Shown one piece after another: positions 9,413-18,077 of a stretch of 24,641 nucleotides of DNA. The stretch spans positions 364,996-389,636 of the forward strand of contig NMRA01000432.1 of NCBI GenBank assembly GCA_002633005.1, written 5' to 3'. Within the stretch, counting starts at the first letter, position 1. Each line of letters begins with the position of its first letter. This DNA comes from Phoronis australis. Taxonomy: Eukaryota; Phoronida; Phoronidae. The translations under genes and the position numbers were made by a program. The notes beneath the pieces were generated by a model. It worked only from the letters and a program-made list of their open reading frames with translations, did no database searches and had not been told where the DNA came from.

Positions 9413-9954
9413 AACGATTACTCGCACTGAGTCACCACAACTACGACGAGCTCACAAATGCTTGGCTGAGGGAAAGGTCACTACCCCAACCCTTCATCAA
9501 CCTGACAGCTCGTGTCTCCAGAGATGACTACTCCCGCTTCGGATTCTCGGACCTCGCACCCTCCTGGTACCCGAACGCTCAAATTGCATGCATGGCCGAC
9601 ACGGGATGCCAGAGTTGTCTTTCTGGACTTCAGACCCTTAAAGGCCTCGGTGTTACACGCCGCAATCTAGTGCCAGTCGACATGAAGTTGCACGCTGCCA
9701 ACAACGAAGGTATCCGCATCCTGGGTGCCACTTTCCTCCATATCTCTGGTGCAACAAGCGACAGCCAACTCCTACACACTAAACAGATCGTATACGTCAC
9801 TAACAGTACGGACAACTTCTACCTTAGCCGAGAGGCCTGTGTTGCCCTACAGCTCATCACGGACAGTTTCCCTACCGTTGGTGATGCAGCATCCACTCCT
9901 GCGACCCACACTGACGGAATTGAATCCTGTGCACCCTCTGGCCCTCCGCTGTAA
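9142..9954 (+). pseudogene. Gypsy nucleocapsid knuckles and protease, truncated Pol
   Basis: This frame opens after a stop at 9139-9141 and reads CIYCGGKGHGRTAP, a further Cys at VCPAYGHTC, then CEHCGKLHHYKDTC, which is CX2CX4HX4C. These are RNA-binding nucleocapsid knuckles. About 100 residues on comes ADTGCQSCLSGLQTL, the aspartic-protease active site (the D-T/S-G triad of retropepsins), followed by AANNEGIRILGA, YVTNSTDNFYLSREAC and DSFPTVGDA, the segment that links protease to RT in this lineage. The frame stops at 9952-9954, just where RT should start. Downstream bases show no RT, RNase H, integrase or LTR, so the element is 3'-truncated and could not move alone. Sequence quality of the protease is otherwise good. 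Confidence 0.85.
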
Positions 9955-10447
9955 GAGACCTAAACAATTCATAAAAAGCTTTCAAATAATGAAACTGAAA
10001 AATGCCAAGTGAAAACGGTGAAGCCATTGTCAATTCAGGTTTATTTACATAATAAAGAATCGATAATTACATGAATTTCAGCTCAGTTTGTTGATAATAT
10101 AACAACATAAACAGCTACTTCACCAGAGACTTCGACCGCAAACGCAACCCAAAAATAACTTTTTACTCTTGCGACACCTAGCGACCTCATAACTTATTAC
10201 CGGATATAAGCATGCGCAGCGCAAACTTCCTGGTCAAAAATTTCCAGCTAACAGCCAATGAAATCCATCGTTCTAGTGCCCTGTACCTGGGCCTTCACAA
10301 GCAATCCGTGACGTCAGCTTGTGAGGCCCGGAAACCAGCCTCGCGTTCAGTAACGCTACGACCTCGCTAAAGAGCAAGACTTCGCGAGATTCCGTGAGTT
10401 ATTTTCGTGTATTTTAAGTGAGAGCACGTGACTAAAACTAGATTTTA

Positions 10448-10473
10448 GCTAGGTCCTAGCGTAGGTCCTAGCG
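10448..10473. repeat. Palindromic 12-bp tandem duplication
   Basis: GCTAGGTCCTAGC (10448-10460) is a 13-base palindrome. Its core, TAGGTCCTAGCG, is repeated immediately at 10462-10473. Short but exact. Confidence 0.6.
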
Positions 10474-11288
10474 TCTACTGAACGCACGCCAGGTTAAAGG
10501 GTCGCCATTCTTGTGTCTTCCGTCCCCTGTACTCTCAAAGCTAGTATTTTTGTCGTATGTTCAGTTAAACTCTTTTTATTTTATTCAAATATAATTTTAT
10601 TCTACATATAATTCATTATGAGGAATGATACAGAGACAAATTGTAATTTTATGTTCTGTTTCTGTTAAAATACGCAATTTGATGAGTTTCGGTATGTCAA
10701 GTTGACATCGACCTTCGCTGATAATTGCCAAGGCAATAATGCGAAAGTGCCTCCGAATAAAGTCGGATTGTCAAAAAAGGATGAATTATGCCAAAGTTCA
10801 AATAATATTACGGAGAATAATAAAGTTTTTTCTGTACTAAGACACCATTTTTTAAATATAATTTGGAACCACTTTTTCATAATCGGACTTCTACTATCGG
10901 AAAACTTCGGGATATACTAAGCCTAACCAAGGCCTAACTGAATTTTATTGCGTCAACAAAAAGTCGAGATGAAATACAAATTCAGAAAGATGCTCAACGA
11001 AATCAATTCTCAAGCATAGCAATGGCTTCAATTCCACAAATTATGATCATTCAAAGTCCCAAACTGGCTTACAGCTCTGCGGGTGTTGGCATTCTTTTTG
11101 TCTTTTTGGACATTCTTGTCCTGTGTGTGAAAAAACCACGACGGAGGGTATTTATTATTTTTTTTATAGAACGACTCCAGATGAAAAACAGACGTGATTT
11201 AGTTATTCATATGTGACTACAAATTGGTGTGCAAAGTGTCAACTTAATTGATGAAAGTGCCTCCGCCAACACTTTGCAATTTTGCAGG

Positions 11289-11311
11289 TTTTCTCAGATA
11301 ATGCCTCTTAA
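11289..11311 (-). repeat. Dispersed repeat, inverted copy of 908-930
   Basis: Twenty-three bases identical in inverted orientation to 908-930; see that entry. The flanks share only scattered words. Confidence 0.6.
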
Positions 11312-11594
11312 GTCTTTTGTCTGGCTTAAAAGTCTTATCATTTTCCCTTCATGAATTTACGACGTCAGTTAACAACTCAAGGAGCTCTTGCGGCTGTGTA
11401 CCAGTTAAACTGCAATCCGAGTAGCCTCCTGACGAACAGCAGCACATCCATCGTGCTCGCGTCATACTTTTCTAGCATGAAATTTTGACAAAATGTACTA
11501 CCTCTGCTAGTTTTCAACTAAGCAAATGAAAGTGGGTAATAGTTTTAGATCCACGTGTTCTTCTAATCCCGTGATCTTTGCGGAACCACTCGTA

Positions 11595-11934
11595 CTAAAC
11601 TAACATGGATTTGGCATCTTTCATAACCAGCTGCTGCCTGTATACATAGAACTGAGCACATTTCTTTAATCCATACATTACTGCCAGTGTCATCTGAATT
11701 ATAGAAAAAAATATTCCGACGACAGGTGTTGACAAAAGTTGATCCATCAGTTCACCTTTACCCAAGCTCGCTGGATTTATTCGTTTGTGATCGTCAATTT
11801 TGCCCACCAAGAGGATTATAAGAATGGTATTCATGAGAATGACGTACGTTGGGAGAACAAGCGCTTTGTCGAAATTCATTGTTCCTTGCAAAAATGTCCA
11901 ATTTCCAGGCACTTTTGCGAACGAAGCTCCACAG
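11595..11934 (-). CDS. Terminal exon of small membrane protein
   Basis: The minus strand shows a textbook acceptor (TTTTCTTCATTTCAG, AG at 11935-11936) followed by 340 bp of open frame to a TAG stop at 11595-11597. The product begins CGASFAKVPGNWTFLQG (NWT could be N-glycosylated). It has a first hydrophobic helix around VLPTYVILMNTILIILLVG, a charged loop KIDDHKRINPASLGKGE, a second helix VVGIFFSIIQMTLAVMYGL, and a Lys/Tyr-rich tail KKCAQFYVYRQQL. This is the C-terminal half of a likely four-helix membrane protein with a cytosolic tail. I do not recognise the family with confidence; a TMEM179-like layout came to mind but is unproven. The exon starts with the third base of a codon, matching the phase of the exon at 12059. 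Confidence 0.55.
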
Positions 11935-12058
11935 CTGAAATGAAGAAAATTACAAGGAAAATTCGACAAAATAAATAAGTGCTTACAGACGCATTGAGCT
12001 GAAAACAAAAATCTGGTGGATTAAATTTAGCATATCGAAACATTGGTAGTTGCAATAC

Positions 12059-12189
12059 CTAACGAAGCAAAAAACACAGTGTGTGGTCTCCAACAAAAAT
12101 GGATAAAATTGTGCAGCCCGCTTGCCATAATTCTCGTCAATTATATACTTTCGACAGTAATCAGAAGTGTGTCCCGTAAAAACAAGACA
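12059..12189 (-). CDS. Penultimate exon of small membrane protein
   Basis: This segment ends at a donor (TTAG then GTATTG, GT at 12057-12058), leaving two bases of a codon. The next exon supplies the third, so AG + C gives Ser, and the intron is a compact 124 bp. The frame reads CLVFTGHTSDYCRKYIIDE, then NYGKRAAQFYPFLLETTHC and VFCFV. It is Cys-rich and probably extracellular or luminal, leading towards a helix. An in-frame TGA at 12214-12216 means the exon must start downstream of it; GTTTTGCAAG just before 12189 is a usable acceptor. The frame beyond the stop (to 12444) includes a hydrophobic run, FLPCFTFSFLAISAIIG, that may be a more 5' exon with the first membrane helix, but I could not find its junction. 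Confidence 0.45.
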
Positions 12190-12563
12190 CTTGCAAAACA
12201 CTTGCACGACAAATCATGGCTTACGGAACGGAAAAGCGTTTTTCTTTACTGGAGTACGTTCCGCAGAGCTAGTTTCTTGCAAGTAAGGCGTAATTTGTGA
12301 AGGGGGCAAGGTGATGTCGGAGGTGTGAAAATTACCAATAATTGCCGATATCGCTAAGAAGGAAAAGGTAAAGCATGGAAGAAAGTTTTGGCCAAGCAAA
12401 TTTTGCAAAAAATGTTTTTTGTTCATTTGTGATAAATTTGTCATACTAGTAGAATTTCATAGTACTAATATCGTAATGTGTTATTTTGCTATCAGTTTTT
12501 TACGTGATGTGCATAAAACGAAAGAGGTAACCGCATATGTGAGTGCTTTTAGGTCCATGCGTC

Positions 12564-12575
12564 TACACACACACA

Positions 12576-12615
<40 letters not shown>

Positions 12616-12622
12616 CACACAT

Positions 12623-12672
<50 letters not shown>
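12564..12672. repeat. (AC)n / (ACGC)n microsatellite
   Basis: About 109 bp of uninterrupted alternating purine-pyrimidine sequence on the plus strand apart from one ATAA near 12620: (AC)n, then ACGC tetramers (about 12575-12614), then (AC)n to 12672. Such tracts favour Z-DNA and are highly length-variable. The Cys/Val- and His/Thr-rich open frames across it are not genes. Confidence 0.95.
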
Positions 12673-12674
<2 letters not shown>

Positions 12675-12676
12675 CT

Positions 12677-13012
12677 TAATTGATCCAACAATGCGTCCTC
12701 TACAGGACAAAATGTTTTCATCCTAAAATCGAGGTGCGCATGCACAATTGCCGATATTTCAACCATCTTTGACCGGAAGCACATGATTTCCAGGACATTT
12801 GTAGAACACGTCTAGTACAATAAGCGTACTGATTTTCAACCCTGTACGTAAAAAATACGGCCTCTACGAGCATTTGTATCTGAATTCGAAAACAAAATGG
12901 CCGACACGTCCGTCATCCGATTAGGATAAAAAATAGGCTTCCAGCACTTCTAGAACTACAGGTTGTGCGTAAATTTTGTGCGGATCGGACTTGCGACCTG
13001 TATTGTGCAAAC
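12677..13012 (+). repeat. 340-bp interspersed repeat, copy 1
   Basis: Aligns along its length with 13764-14124. Shared words include AATTGATC, CTACAGGAC, TCGAGGTGCGCATGC, TTTGACCGGAA, TGTACGT, CGGCCTCTA, ACAAAATGGCCG and TGCGACCTGTA. It begins directly after the AC microsatellite and ends in a CAAA simple repeat (13007-13023), like the tail of a retroposon. No open frame is shared by both copies, so it is probably a non-autonomous element. Confidence 0.75.
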
Positions 13013-13082
13013 AAACAAACAAAGAAATAAAAAAATGAAAGCGCTCGGAGGAGGTGAAATTAATGGAGACGACGATGGAGAG

Positions 13083-13357
13083 GACGACAACGACTATGAT
13101 GATGATGGTGACGATGAAGGTGGCGACTATGAACAACACGATAACATTCTTATGACAAGCGAAAAATTCAGAAATCAGTAAGAAATATGCTAGTCTTGAG
13201 CGACACTTGTCGAAATTAACTGAAAAGACGACGATCGACATGACGACAACGATGATGATTATGATGATGACGATGAAAGTGGCGATTATGAACAACATAT
13301 CATTCGTATGATTAGCAAAGATGTCAGAAATCACTAAGAAATAAGCTACAGTCTTGT
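13083..13357. repeat. Two-copy GAY-rich tandem repeat (about 159 bp)
   Basis: 13083-13199 and 13242-13357 align: GACGACAACGA, a run of GAT/GAC triplets, GGCGAYTATGAACAACA, then CAGAAATCA.TAAGAAAT and CTTG. The minus-strand frame with Ile/Val runs and the plus-strand Asp-rich frame both come from the triplet composition. The end of each copy resembles the other beyond the triplets, showing true duplication rather than low complexity alone. Confidence 0.7.
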
Positions 13358-13763
13358 TCAATAGAAGCTAAACCAACATCAGAGCAGCAAGACCGGTCAA
13401 CAAAGGAACAGCGCAATCATAAAATCTCAAATAATTCGAAAAGTACACGTTGGACCAAAAATGGAAAATATCGTCTGAAAGCCCGTAAAAAATGAAATTT
13501 TGCATTTTTTGAAATTCTAAGTCAAATATCTCAAAAACGGTAAGTCTGAGAAAAAATTGTTAGAGTTCATTTAAAAGGATTAACTTTAGAAAAACCACAT
13601 ACAGAAATTCACGTCATTTTCTCTTCCCGTTTAAAATGCCACCACAGCACAATTGAAAATCCGTCAAAATGAACCATATCCGTTATATTGAAAGCAACTT
13701 CCAGTTCCGCAGCAATAGATAATAGCTAGTCATAGAAAACTAATGCATGGCAAATTTCGAAGC

Positions 13764-14124
13764 AATTGATCTGATAATGCGCCTTCTACAGGACTAAAGC
13801 TGTTTAGCCCAAAGTCGAGGTGCGCATGCCCAATTTTAGATATTTCCGCCATATTTGACCGGAAATTCGTGATTTCGCTCATATTTATAATTCTTGTCTA
13901 CTTCTACTGTGCCACTTTTCACCCGTGTACGTCAAAAATGCGGCCTCTATGAGCATCTGAATCATTTGAATCTGAAATCGGAAACAAAATGGCCGCCATG
14001 TCCGCCATCTTAGATCCGATCATGACCAAAAACAACAGGCTTTCAACACTTTTGGACCTACAAGTTGAGTGTAAATTTCGTGTGGATCAAACGAAAAGTG
14101 CGACCTGTAAAGGGCAAAAAAACA
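13764..14124 (+). repeat. 340-bp interspersed repeat, copy 2
   Basis: The second, slightly longer copy of the repeat at 12677, 1087 bp downstream in the same orientation. It carries a cleaner ATGGCCGCCATGTCCGCCAT stretch where copy 1 is eroded, and ends in a short A-rich tail (GGGCAAAAAAAC). Whether the two are separate insertions or one tandem duplication of about 1.09 kb is open. Confidence 0.75.
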
Positions 14125-14138
14125 ATTAACAAAATTGA

Positions 14139-14228
14139 TGTCAGAGCAACATACTTGGCGAAATTTAATTCGCCAAATAAAAATTAGAGTCAGAGCAATA
14201 TACTTGGCGAAATCCTATTTCGCCAAGT
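14139..14228. repeat. Tandem pair of TTGGCGAA hairpins
   Basis: Two adjacent copies of GTCAGAGCAAYATACTTGGCG (about 51-bp spacing), each followed by its own inverted arm. The second is a perfect 12-bp hairpin, ACTTGGCGAAAT (14202-14213), CCT loop, ATTTCGCCAAGT (14217-14228). The first has 8-bp arms, TTGGCGAA and TTCGCCAA. Confidence 0.75.
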
Positions 14229-14329
14229 AATAAATGGATGGCGAACGGCATACTCTTCTTCATAAAATTTAGAGACAAACTGAAAGAATCACTTTGTACT
14301 TTGCCTGTTTACTCTGTATATTAACATAG

Positions 14330-14983
14330 TCTACAAGTTTATAACATCCTCAAATCTGTCATGAAGCAAGGGAAAACAAAGTTTTATGAACAAGAATTTC
14401 ACAAAACCAACAACTACATAAAGGAAACAGGAAAACAAATAAGTCTGTAATAGACAACCCTTCAGTAGAAAGTACATTTCCAAAATTTATAAATATGAAC
14501 AATAACACAATCATAAATCAAAAGCAACTTCTGGAAATTTTTAATCACTTTTTTGTTAAGTCTACATCTTCTTTCGGTCTTGATAGACTATCAACAATTT
14601 TTCTAAAACAGCATTCACAGACACTATTAAAACCTTTGATCCTAATGATAAATCAACCTTTGAACACTGGTATTTTTTCCAGACAAACTAAAATACCAAA
14701 AGTTACTCCAATTTTTAAAGAAAATGACTTTGATCACAACTCTCTAAACAACGCTTGTCCTATGAGTCCTTCTATTTACACCCTGTATCTCCAACTTTTT
14801 GAAAAAAATGTTTACGAGCAAATTTACACATACCTCATACAACATTTTTATACATTTATCAGTATGGGTTTCTGACCAACCACTCGATTGAAAAAGCAGT
14901 CTTTGAGCTGATCAACAGAATCTATGAATATCTTAATACGAACTTCACCCCAATACCTATATTCGTTGACCTTTCAAAGGCGG
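14330..14983 (+). pseudogene. Decayed non-LTR reverse transcriptase fragment
   Basis: In the frame from about 14495 the product shows FGLDRLSTIFLK, LLKPLILMINQPLNTGIF and KIPKVTPIFKENDFDHNS, a damaged form of the NYRPISLLPSISKIFEK block (here NNACPMSPSIYTLYLQLFEK), and YEQIYTYL. After a frame change at about 14874 it continues LTNHSIEKAVFELINRIYEYL and IFVDLSKA, the start of RT motif A. It stops exactly before the catalytic Asp, where repeat block A begins near 15000. Upstream bases to about 14330 look like the degraded region before RT, with stops. This is a CR1/jockey-like ORF2 relic, different from the one at 1-311. It cannot encode an active enzyme. Confidence 0.85.
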
Positions 14984-15024
14984 GAAACTTGGTCGCAAAT
15001 TTGTCGCATAGAAATCGGTAGATT

Positions 15025-15204
15025 GGCGTATCCATTGTTCACTTTGTTTTTCTTTGTTGCAATAAAGATAAAGACAAGCAATTATCGGTAACAAACTCAT
15101 GTGCGCTCAAGATACGATATCCATACGACCTGTATTGTTATATTCAACAAATCCGCAACAAGGGAAAACAATGCCACGTCCTATAGGTGATAATCATGCG
15201 ACGC
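15025..15204 (+). repeat. Repeat block A, copy 1
   Basis: Matches 17919-18077 in the same direction: GGCGTATYCATTGTTCACTT and TGTTTTTCTTTGTT at the start, GACCTGTATTGTTAT in the middle, CGTCCTATAGGYGATAA and CATGCGACGC at the end. The 3' end abuts diverged sequence. No coding potential is shared. Confidence 0.8.
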
Positions 15205-15472
15205 GTTTACGTCTTTCGCATGGACGTCGCAAGCTAAAGTTATCTCAAACCTTGTTTAGTGACCTCCATTCTAACTGGTATATCAAAAAACTAAACTTTG
15301 TCAACTAGTAATTCCATTTTTAAGAAAGGTACGTTCGAACCTCAGTCAACTTATCTCTTTTGACACTTTGCTGTGTTCCTGAACACGTAAGTCACAGCGA
15401 CGTAGCATTCGTTCTCAACAGTTGTATGCATGCAGACACACAACTCCCTCAAGGTCAAAACCACGCTTTGTC

Positions 15473-15765
15473 TTCGTTTCCCCAGGCATCTTTCTATGAT
15501 GCAATTTTAAGGCGACTCCGTGATTGGAAGACCGAGGGTTCGCAGCTGCTCTGTGCCTTGCGGGAGATTCGATTTGGGTGACAACCTCGTAACCTTTGAC
15601 CAAGTATTACACAAATTTCACGCGGTTGTGCGGTTCCAAGTTGGTTCTGCTAAATCTTTTTCTCTCGCTACACTTTACATATTTCGTATTTAAAATTCCC
15701 CGAGAATGGGTGTAAGGTATTTTGCTAGACATATTTGAAATATTGTAAAAATAGCCAATTTTCAG
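15473..15765 (+). repeat. Repeat block E, copy 1
   Basis: Its reverse complement aligns with 19167-19462: TTTTTACAATATTTCA, AGCAAAATACCTT, TAGCGAGA.AAAAGATTTAG, CAGAACCA, GAACCGCACAACCG, AATCGAATCTCCCGC and AGTCGCCTT. About 290 bp with obvious divergence, so an old repeat. The frames here (15360-15581 and the complement) are not conserved between copies. Confidence 0.8.
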
Positions 15766-15931
15766 GAATAAGGTGCAAGATGTGATTTCAATAGTATTGC
15801 ACCCCTAGTCTATCGGGGCGAGGATGACGCTGCCTTCCCATTTTTGCCAAGTATGACGCATTATGTGGAATCTGATGGCCATTTCATGATACTAATAAAT
15901 ATCCTTGAACCATACCGTTTGCGGTGCAAGA

Positions 15932-16153
15932 CGAATACGACTGCTATATTTTTACAAAAAATACCTTACGTTTTGCCAGGTAATTTGGCATAAAAATAAA
16001 ACTAAATGAGTAATCGAAAATTCCTAATAGAGTTTTTGAGGTAAGTTGCGAAGTTTTAATTTAAAAAGGGTTTCGTTAAAATCGACCAAGGGGTTATTTT
16101 TCTACGAATATACCTTTCTTAAAAATAAAATTTTGACTTAAAAAGGTTTTAAC
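15932..16153 (+). repeat. Repeat block D, copy 1
   Basis: Aligns in the same direction with 19781-20001. Shared words include AATACGACT, TTACAAAAA, TAATCGAAAATTCCTAA, GAAGTTTT, AATTTAAAAA or ATTTAAAAAA, GGGGTTATTTT and TTAAAAGGTTTT-like ends. AT-rich and non-coding. Confidence 0.8.
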
Positions 16154-16270
16154 GTTACAATGATTATAATGGCACATAAATATAAAACATATTTTTGATT
16201 ACTTCTGGTATTTTTCTTTTAGAAAATATATACGTATGCTAGTTGACGTAGTCTGATTTTTTAACATAGG

Positions 16271-16430
16271 TTAGAATGAAGGTAACTATGTACGAATTGA
16301 GATAAGTTTTAACTCCGAATATATATGAGTTAGAATGGAAGTGACTAAATAAGATAAGTTTTAACTCCAAATATATATGAGTTAGAATGAAAGTGACTAA
16401 ATAAGGATTGAGATAAGCTTAAACTCCGAA
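16271..16430. repeat. Three-copy AT-rich tandem repeat (52-59 bp)
   Basis: TTAGAATG recurs at 16271, 16330 and 16382. Each is followed by GAAGTGACTA- or GGTAACTATG-like words, GATAAGTTTTAACTCC and AATATATATGAG. The units vary by small indels. Confidence 0.85.
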
Positions 16431-16690
16431 TAGTTAAAGCTGAACTTCACCCTTTTTAGCTAACAAAGTTAAAACAAAAATCGAACCATGCAGGCCTTTT
16501 AGCTCTCATCAAATCAATCTCATGATACTCCTTACCGTCATAGGATACTATTTCCGTTACAAACTCCAACAACAGGAAAATGCGTACATTCTCCCATTTC
16601 GAATCCACAGTTTTAGAGTTGTTAAACAACGACAAAATCTGAAGCGTTTTACACAACCCACGGTAAACTAGGGCGATATCGTCGCATATA

Positions 16691-16862
16691 TATTGGTATA
16701 TTCACGCAGTCGCCATTTTATTAGTGAGCCTCTTTTCACGTTTAAAAAACAGTGCATTTGAGACATAAATATAACGAGACAAGCAAAAATCTCGCTTTAC
16801 GCTGTGTATTCACCTATTTCACGAACGCGGGGCGCTGCTATCTTGTTGATCGAAAACGAGGC
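16691..16862 (+). repeat. Left long inverted repeat of about 1.2-kb element
   Basis: Its reverse complement aligns with 17777-17920: GCCTCGTTTTCGATCA at the inner end, TTCGTGAAATAGGTGAATA, AAATGCAYTGTTTTTTAAA, GAGGCTCACT and GTGAATA at the outer end. The left arm has about 40 extra bases. Long, diverged inverted ends of this kind suggest a fold-back or other DNA transposon. Confidence 0.75.
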
Positions 16863-16874
16863 GCCTTGACAAAC

Positions 16875-16961
16875 ATGGCATCGTCCTGCAAGGTGGTGTG
16901 GTCAAAAGACTTATCAACGTTACCGAAAATCAAGTTGTCTGATGTTGAATCGATCTCTTAA
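16875..16961 (+). CDS. Possible first exon or gene fragment, 28 codons
   Basis: An ATG in good Kozak context (CAAACATGGC) opens MASSCKVVWSKDLSTLPKIK then LSDVESIS. The wording 'W...L..LP.I...D.E' is reminiscent of the N-terminus of SWIM/YqaJ-type proteins that are multi-copy in marine invertebrate genomes, but the match is short and from memory. It sits just inside the left inverted repeat, where a transposon's first exon would lie. A stop at 16959 ends it and no clear donor was found; it is probably a dead fragment. Confidence 0.3.
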   Translation: MASSCKVVWSKDLSTLPKIKLSDVESIS

Positions 16962-17776
16962 AAACATAGCAATACGCACGGCAACTAGACTTTTACCCTC
17001 CTCAGCCATTCCTCCGTAGTTTTCCCTTTTTGGAAAAGTGTGGAAGTCAGGGATTTACCCAGGCTTTTAGTCTTGAAAAACCCTGCTCGCCAGCTGGGCG
17101 AATGCCGGAGCCAGAAAATCTACTAGCCCGAAGTTCAGTCACCCGGCCATTGGCGCCAGTCACCACAAACTTGCTAATAGTTTAAATAAAAATCATCGTT
17201 TCGTGCACTGATGTCACCATTTATTAGGGCTACCATATTTGCCCTAATAGTTAGCGCCCAGGGGGACGCTTTTTGTAGCCTACGGCGGTTAAAACCCGCG
17301 GTCTCCGAAAGGGGTGAAATCGGAAGCTAGGATTCATCAAATTTACGCGCTGTGACGTATGTGTAACCTATGACAGACTTTCTACAAAACTGTGGCGCAT
17401 TGCTATCAAACTCTGTTGTTAATCTTTTAAAAAAAATGTGCTGAAATCCCAGGGCGAAAACTTGCCGACTGATGCCTCAAATTACCTCAAATCCTCCTTA
17501 AGTTTTCCAAATAGCCTTTCCTAAGATTCTTAAGTTCCTGTGGACTCGGAGTCGGGATTAACCGCAGATTAAGTCAAAATCTGCGCTAGATCGCACCCGG
17601 CAACGAGAAAAGTCTGGACGAACACATATGTTGTTGTCAGGTGACGTTTATATTGAAGTGAGTCAACAGGTGTGCACCGAGTGAGCGAGCNCGACGAGTT
17701 GGAATTGGTACGTTCAGGCACTGCACAGTACACCATCAAGGCCAGCTGATGACCGCTCACGAAGTTTTATCAGCGT
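16962..17776. other. Interior of inverted-repeat element, no gene recognised
   Basis: Mixed-GC sequence with short GC-rich patches (around 17090-17160 and 17250-17330) and an N at 17691. No transposase, RT or domain could be read on either strand. The minus-strand frames at 17569-17929 show no recognisable protein. Confidence 0.45.
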
Positions 17777-17920
17777 GCCTCGTTTTCGATCAGTATTTAA
17801 AGATGGCGCGGGAAGATGGCGCTTTCGTGAAATAGGTGAATAAGGGCAAAATGCATTGTTTTTAAAACCTAAAATGAGGCTCACTTTTAAACTTGCAACC
17901 ACGTGAATACTGTGTATAGG
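17777..17920 (-). repeat. Right long inverted repeat of about 1.2-kb element
   Basis: Partner of 16691-16862. It contains a small local duplication, AAGATGGCGC / GAAGATGGCG, absent from the left arm. Its outer end runs directly into repeat block A (17919). Confidence 0.75.
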
Positions 17921-18077
17921 CGTATTCATTGTTCACTTTGTTTTTCTTTGTTACAAAAGATAACGGTGAAAATTTATGGGTAACCGGGTGATTTGTGCCC
18001 AAGGTAAGAGATCCGGGTGACCTGTATTGTTATTACCAACAAAGGTAGCGTCCTATAGGCGATAACCATGCGACGCC
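17919..18077 (+). repeat. Repeat block A, copy 2
   Basis: Second copy of the 15025-15204 block, same orientation, with several small deletions. It begins exactly at the outer end of the right inverted repeat. Confidence 0.8.

Larger units (their letters stand above)
9955..11594. other. Spacer after truncated Gypsy element
   Basis: No gene is supported. The frames at 10665-10920 (both strands) and 11022-11216 lack domains. A 12-bp tandem duplication, TAGGTCCTAGCG, at 10450-10473 includes the palindrome GCTAGGTCCTAGC. The dispersed repeat core at 11289-11311 pairs with 908-930. The sequence near 10300-10400 is richer in CpG and could be a promoter, but there is no adjoining exon to support this. 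Confidence 0.5.

Noticed and set aside
12481-12784. Cys/Val-rich and His/Thr-rich open frames
   Set aside because: They are produced by reading the AC/ACGC microsatellite in different frames; no stop codons can occur in such repeats.
12921-13361. Minus-strand frame with Ile/Val-rich apparent membrane segments
   Set aside because: The hydrophobic runs are the complement of GAT/GAC triplet repeats; the two tandem copies explain the repeated helices.
15330-15345. tRNA-like B-box (GTTCGAACC)
   Set aside because: No A-box at the right distance and no cloverleaf could be folded around it.
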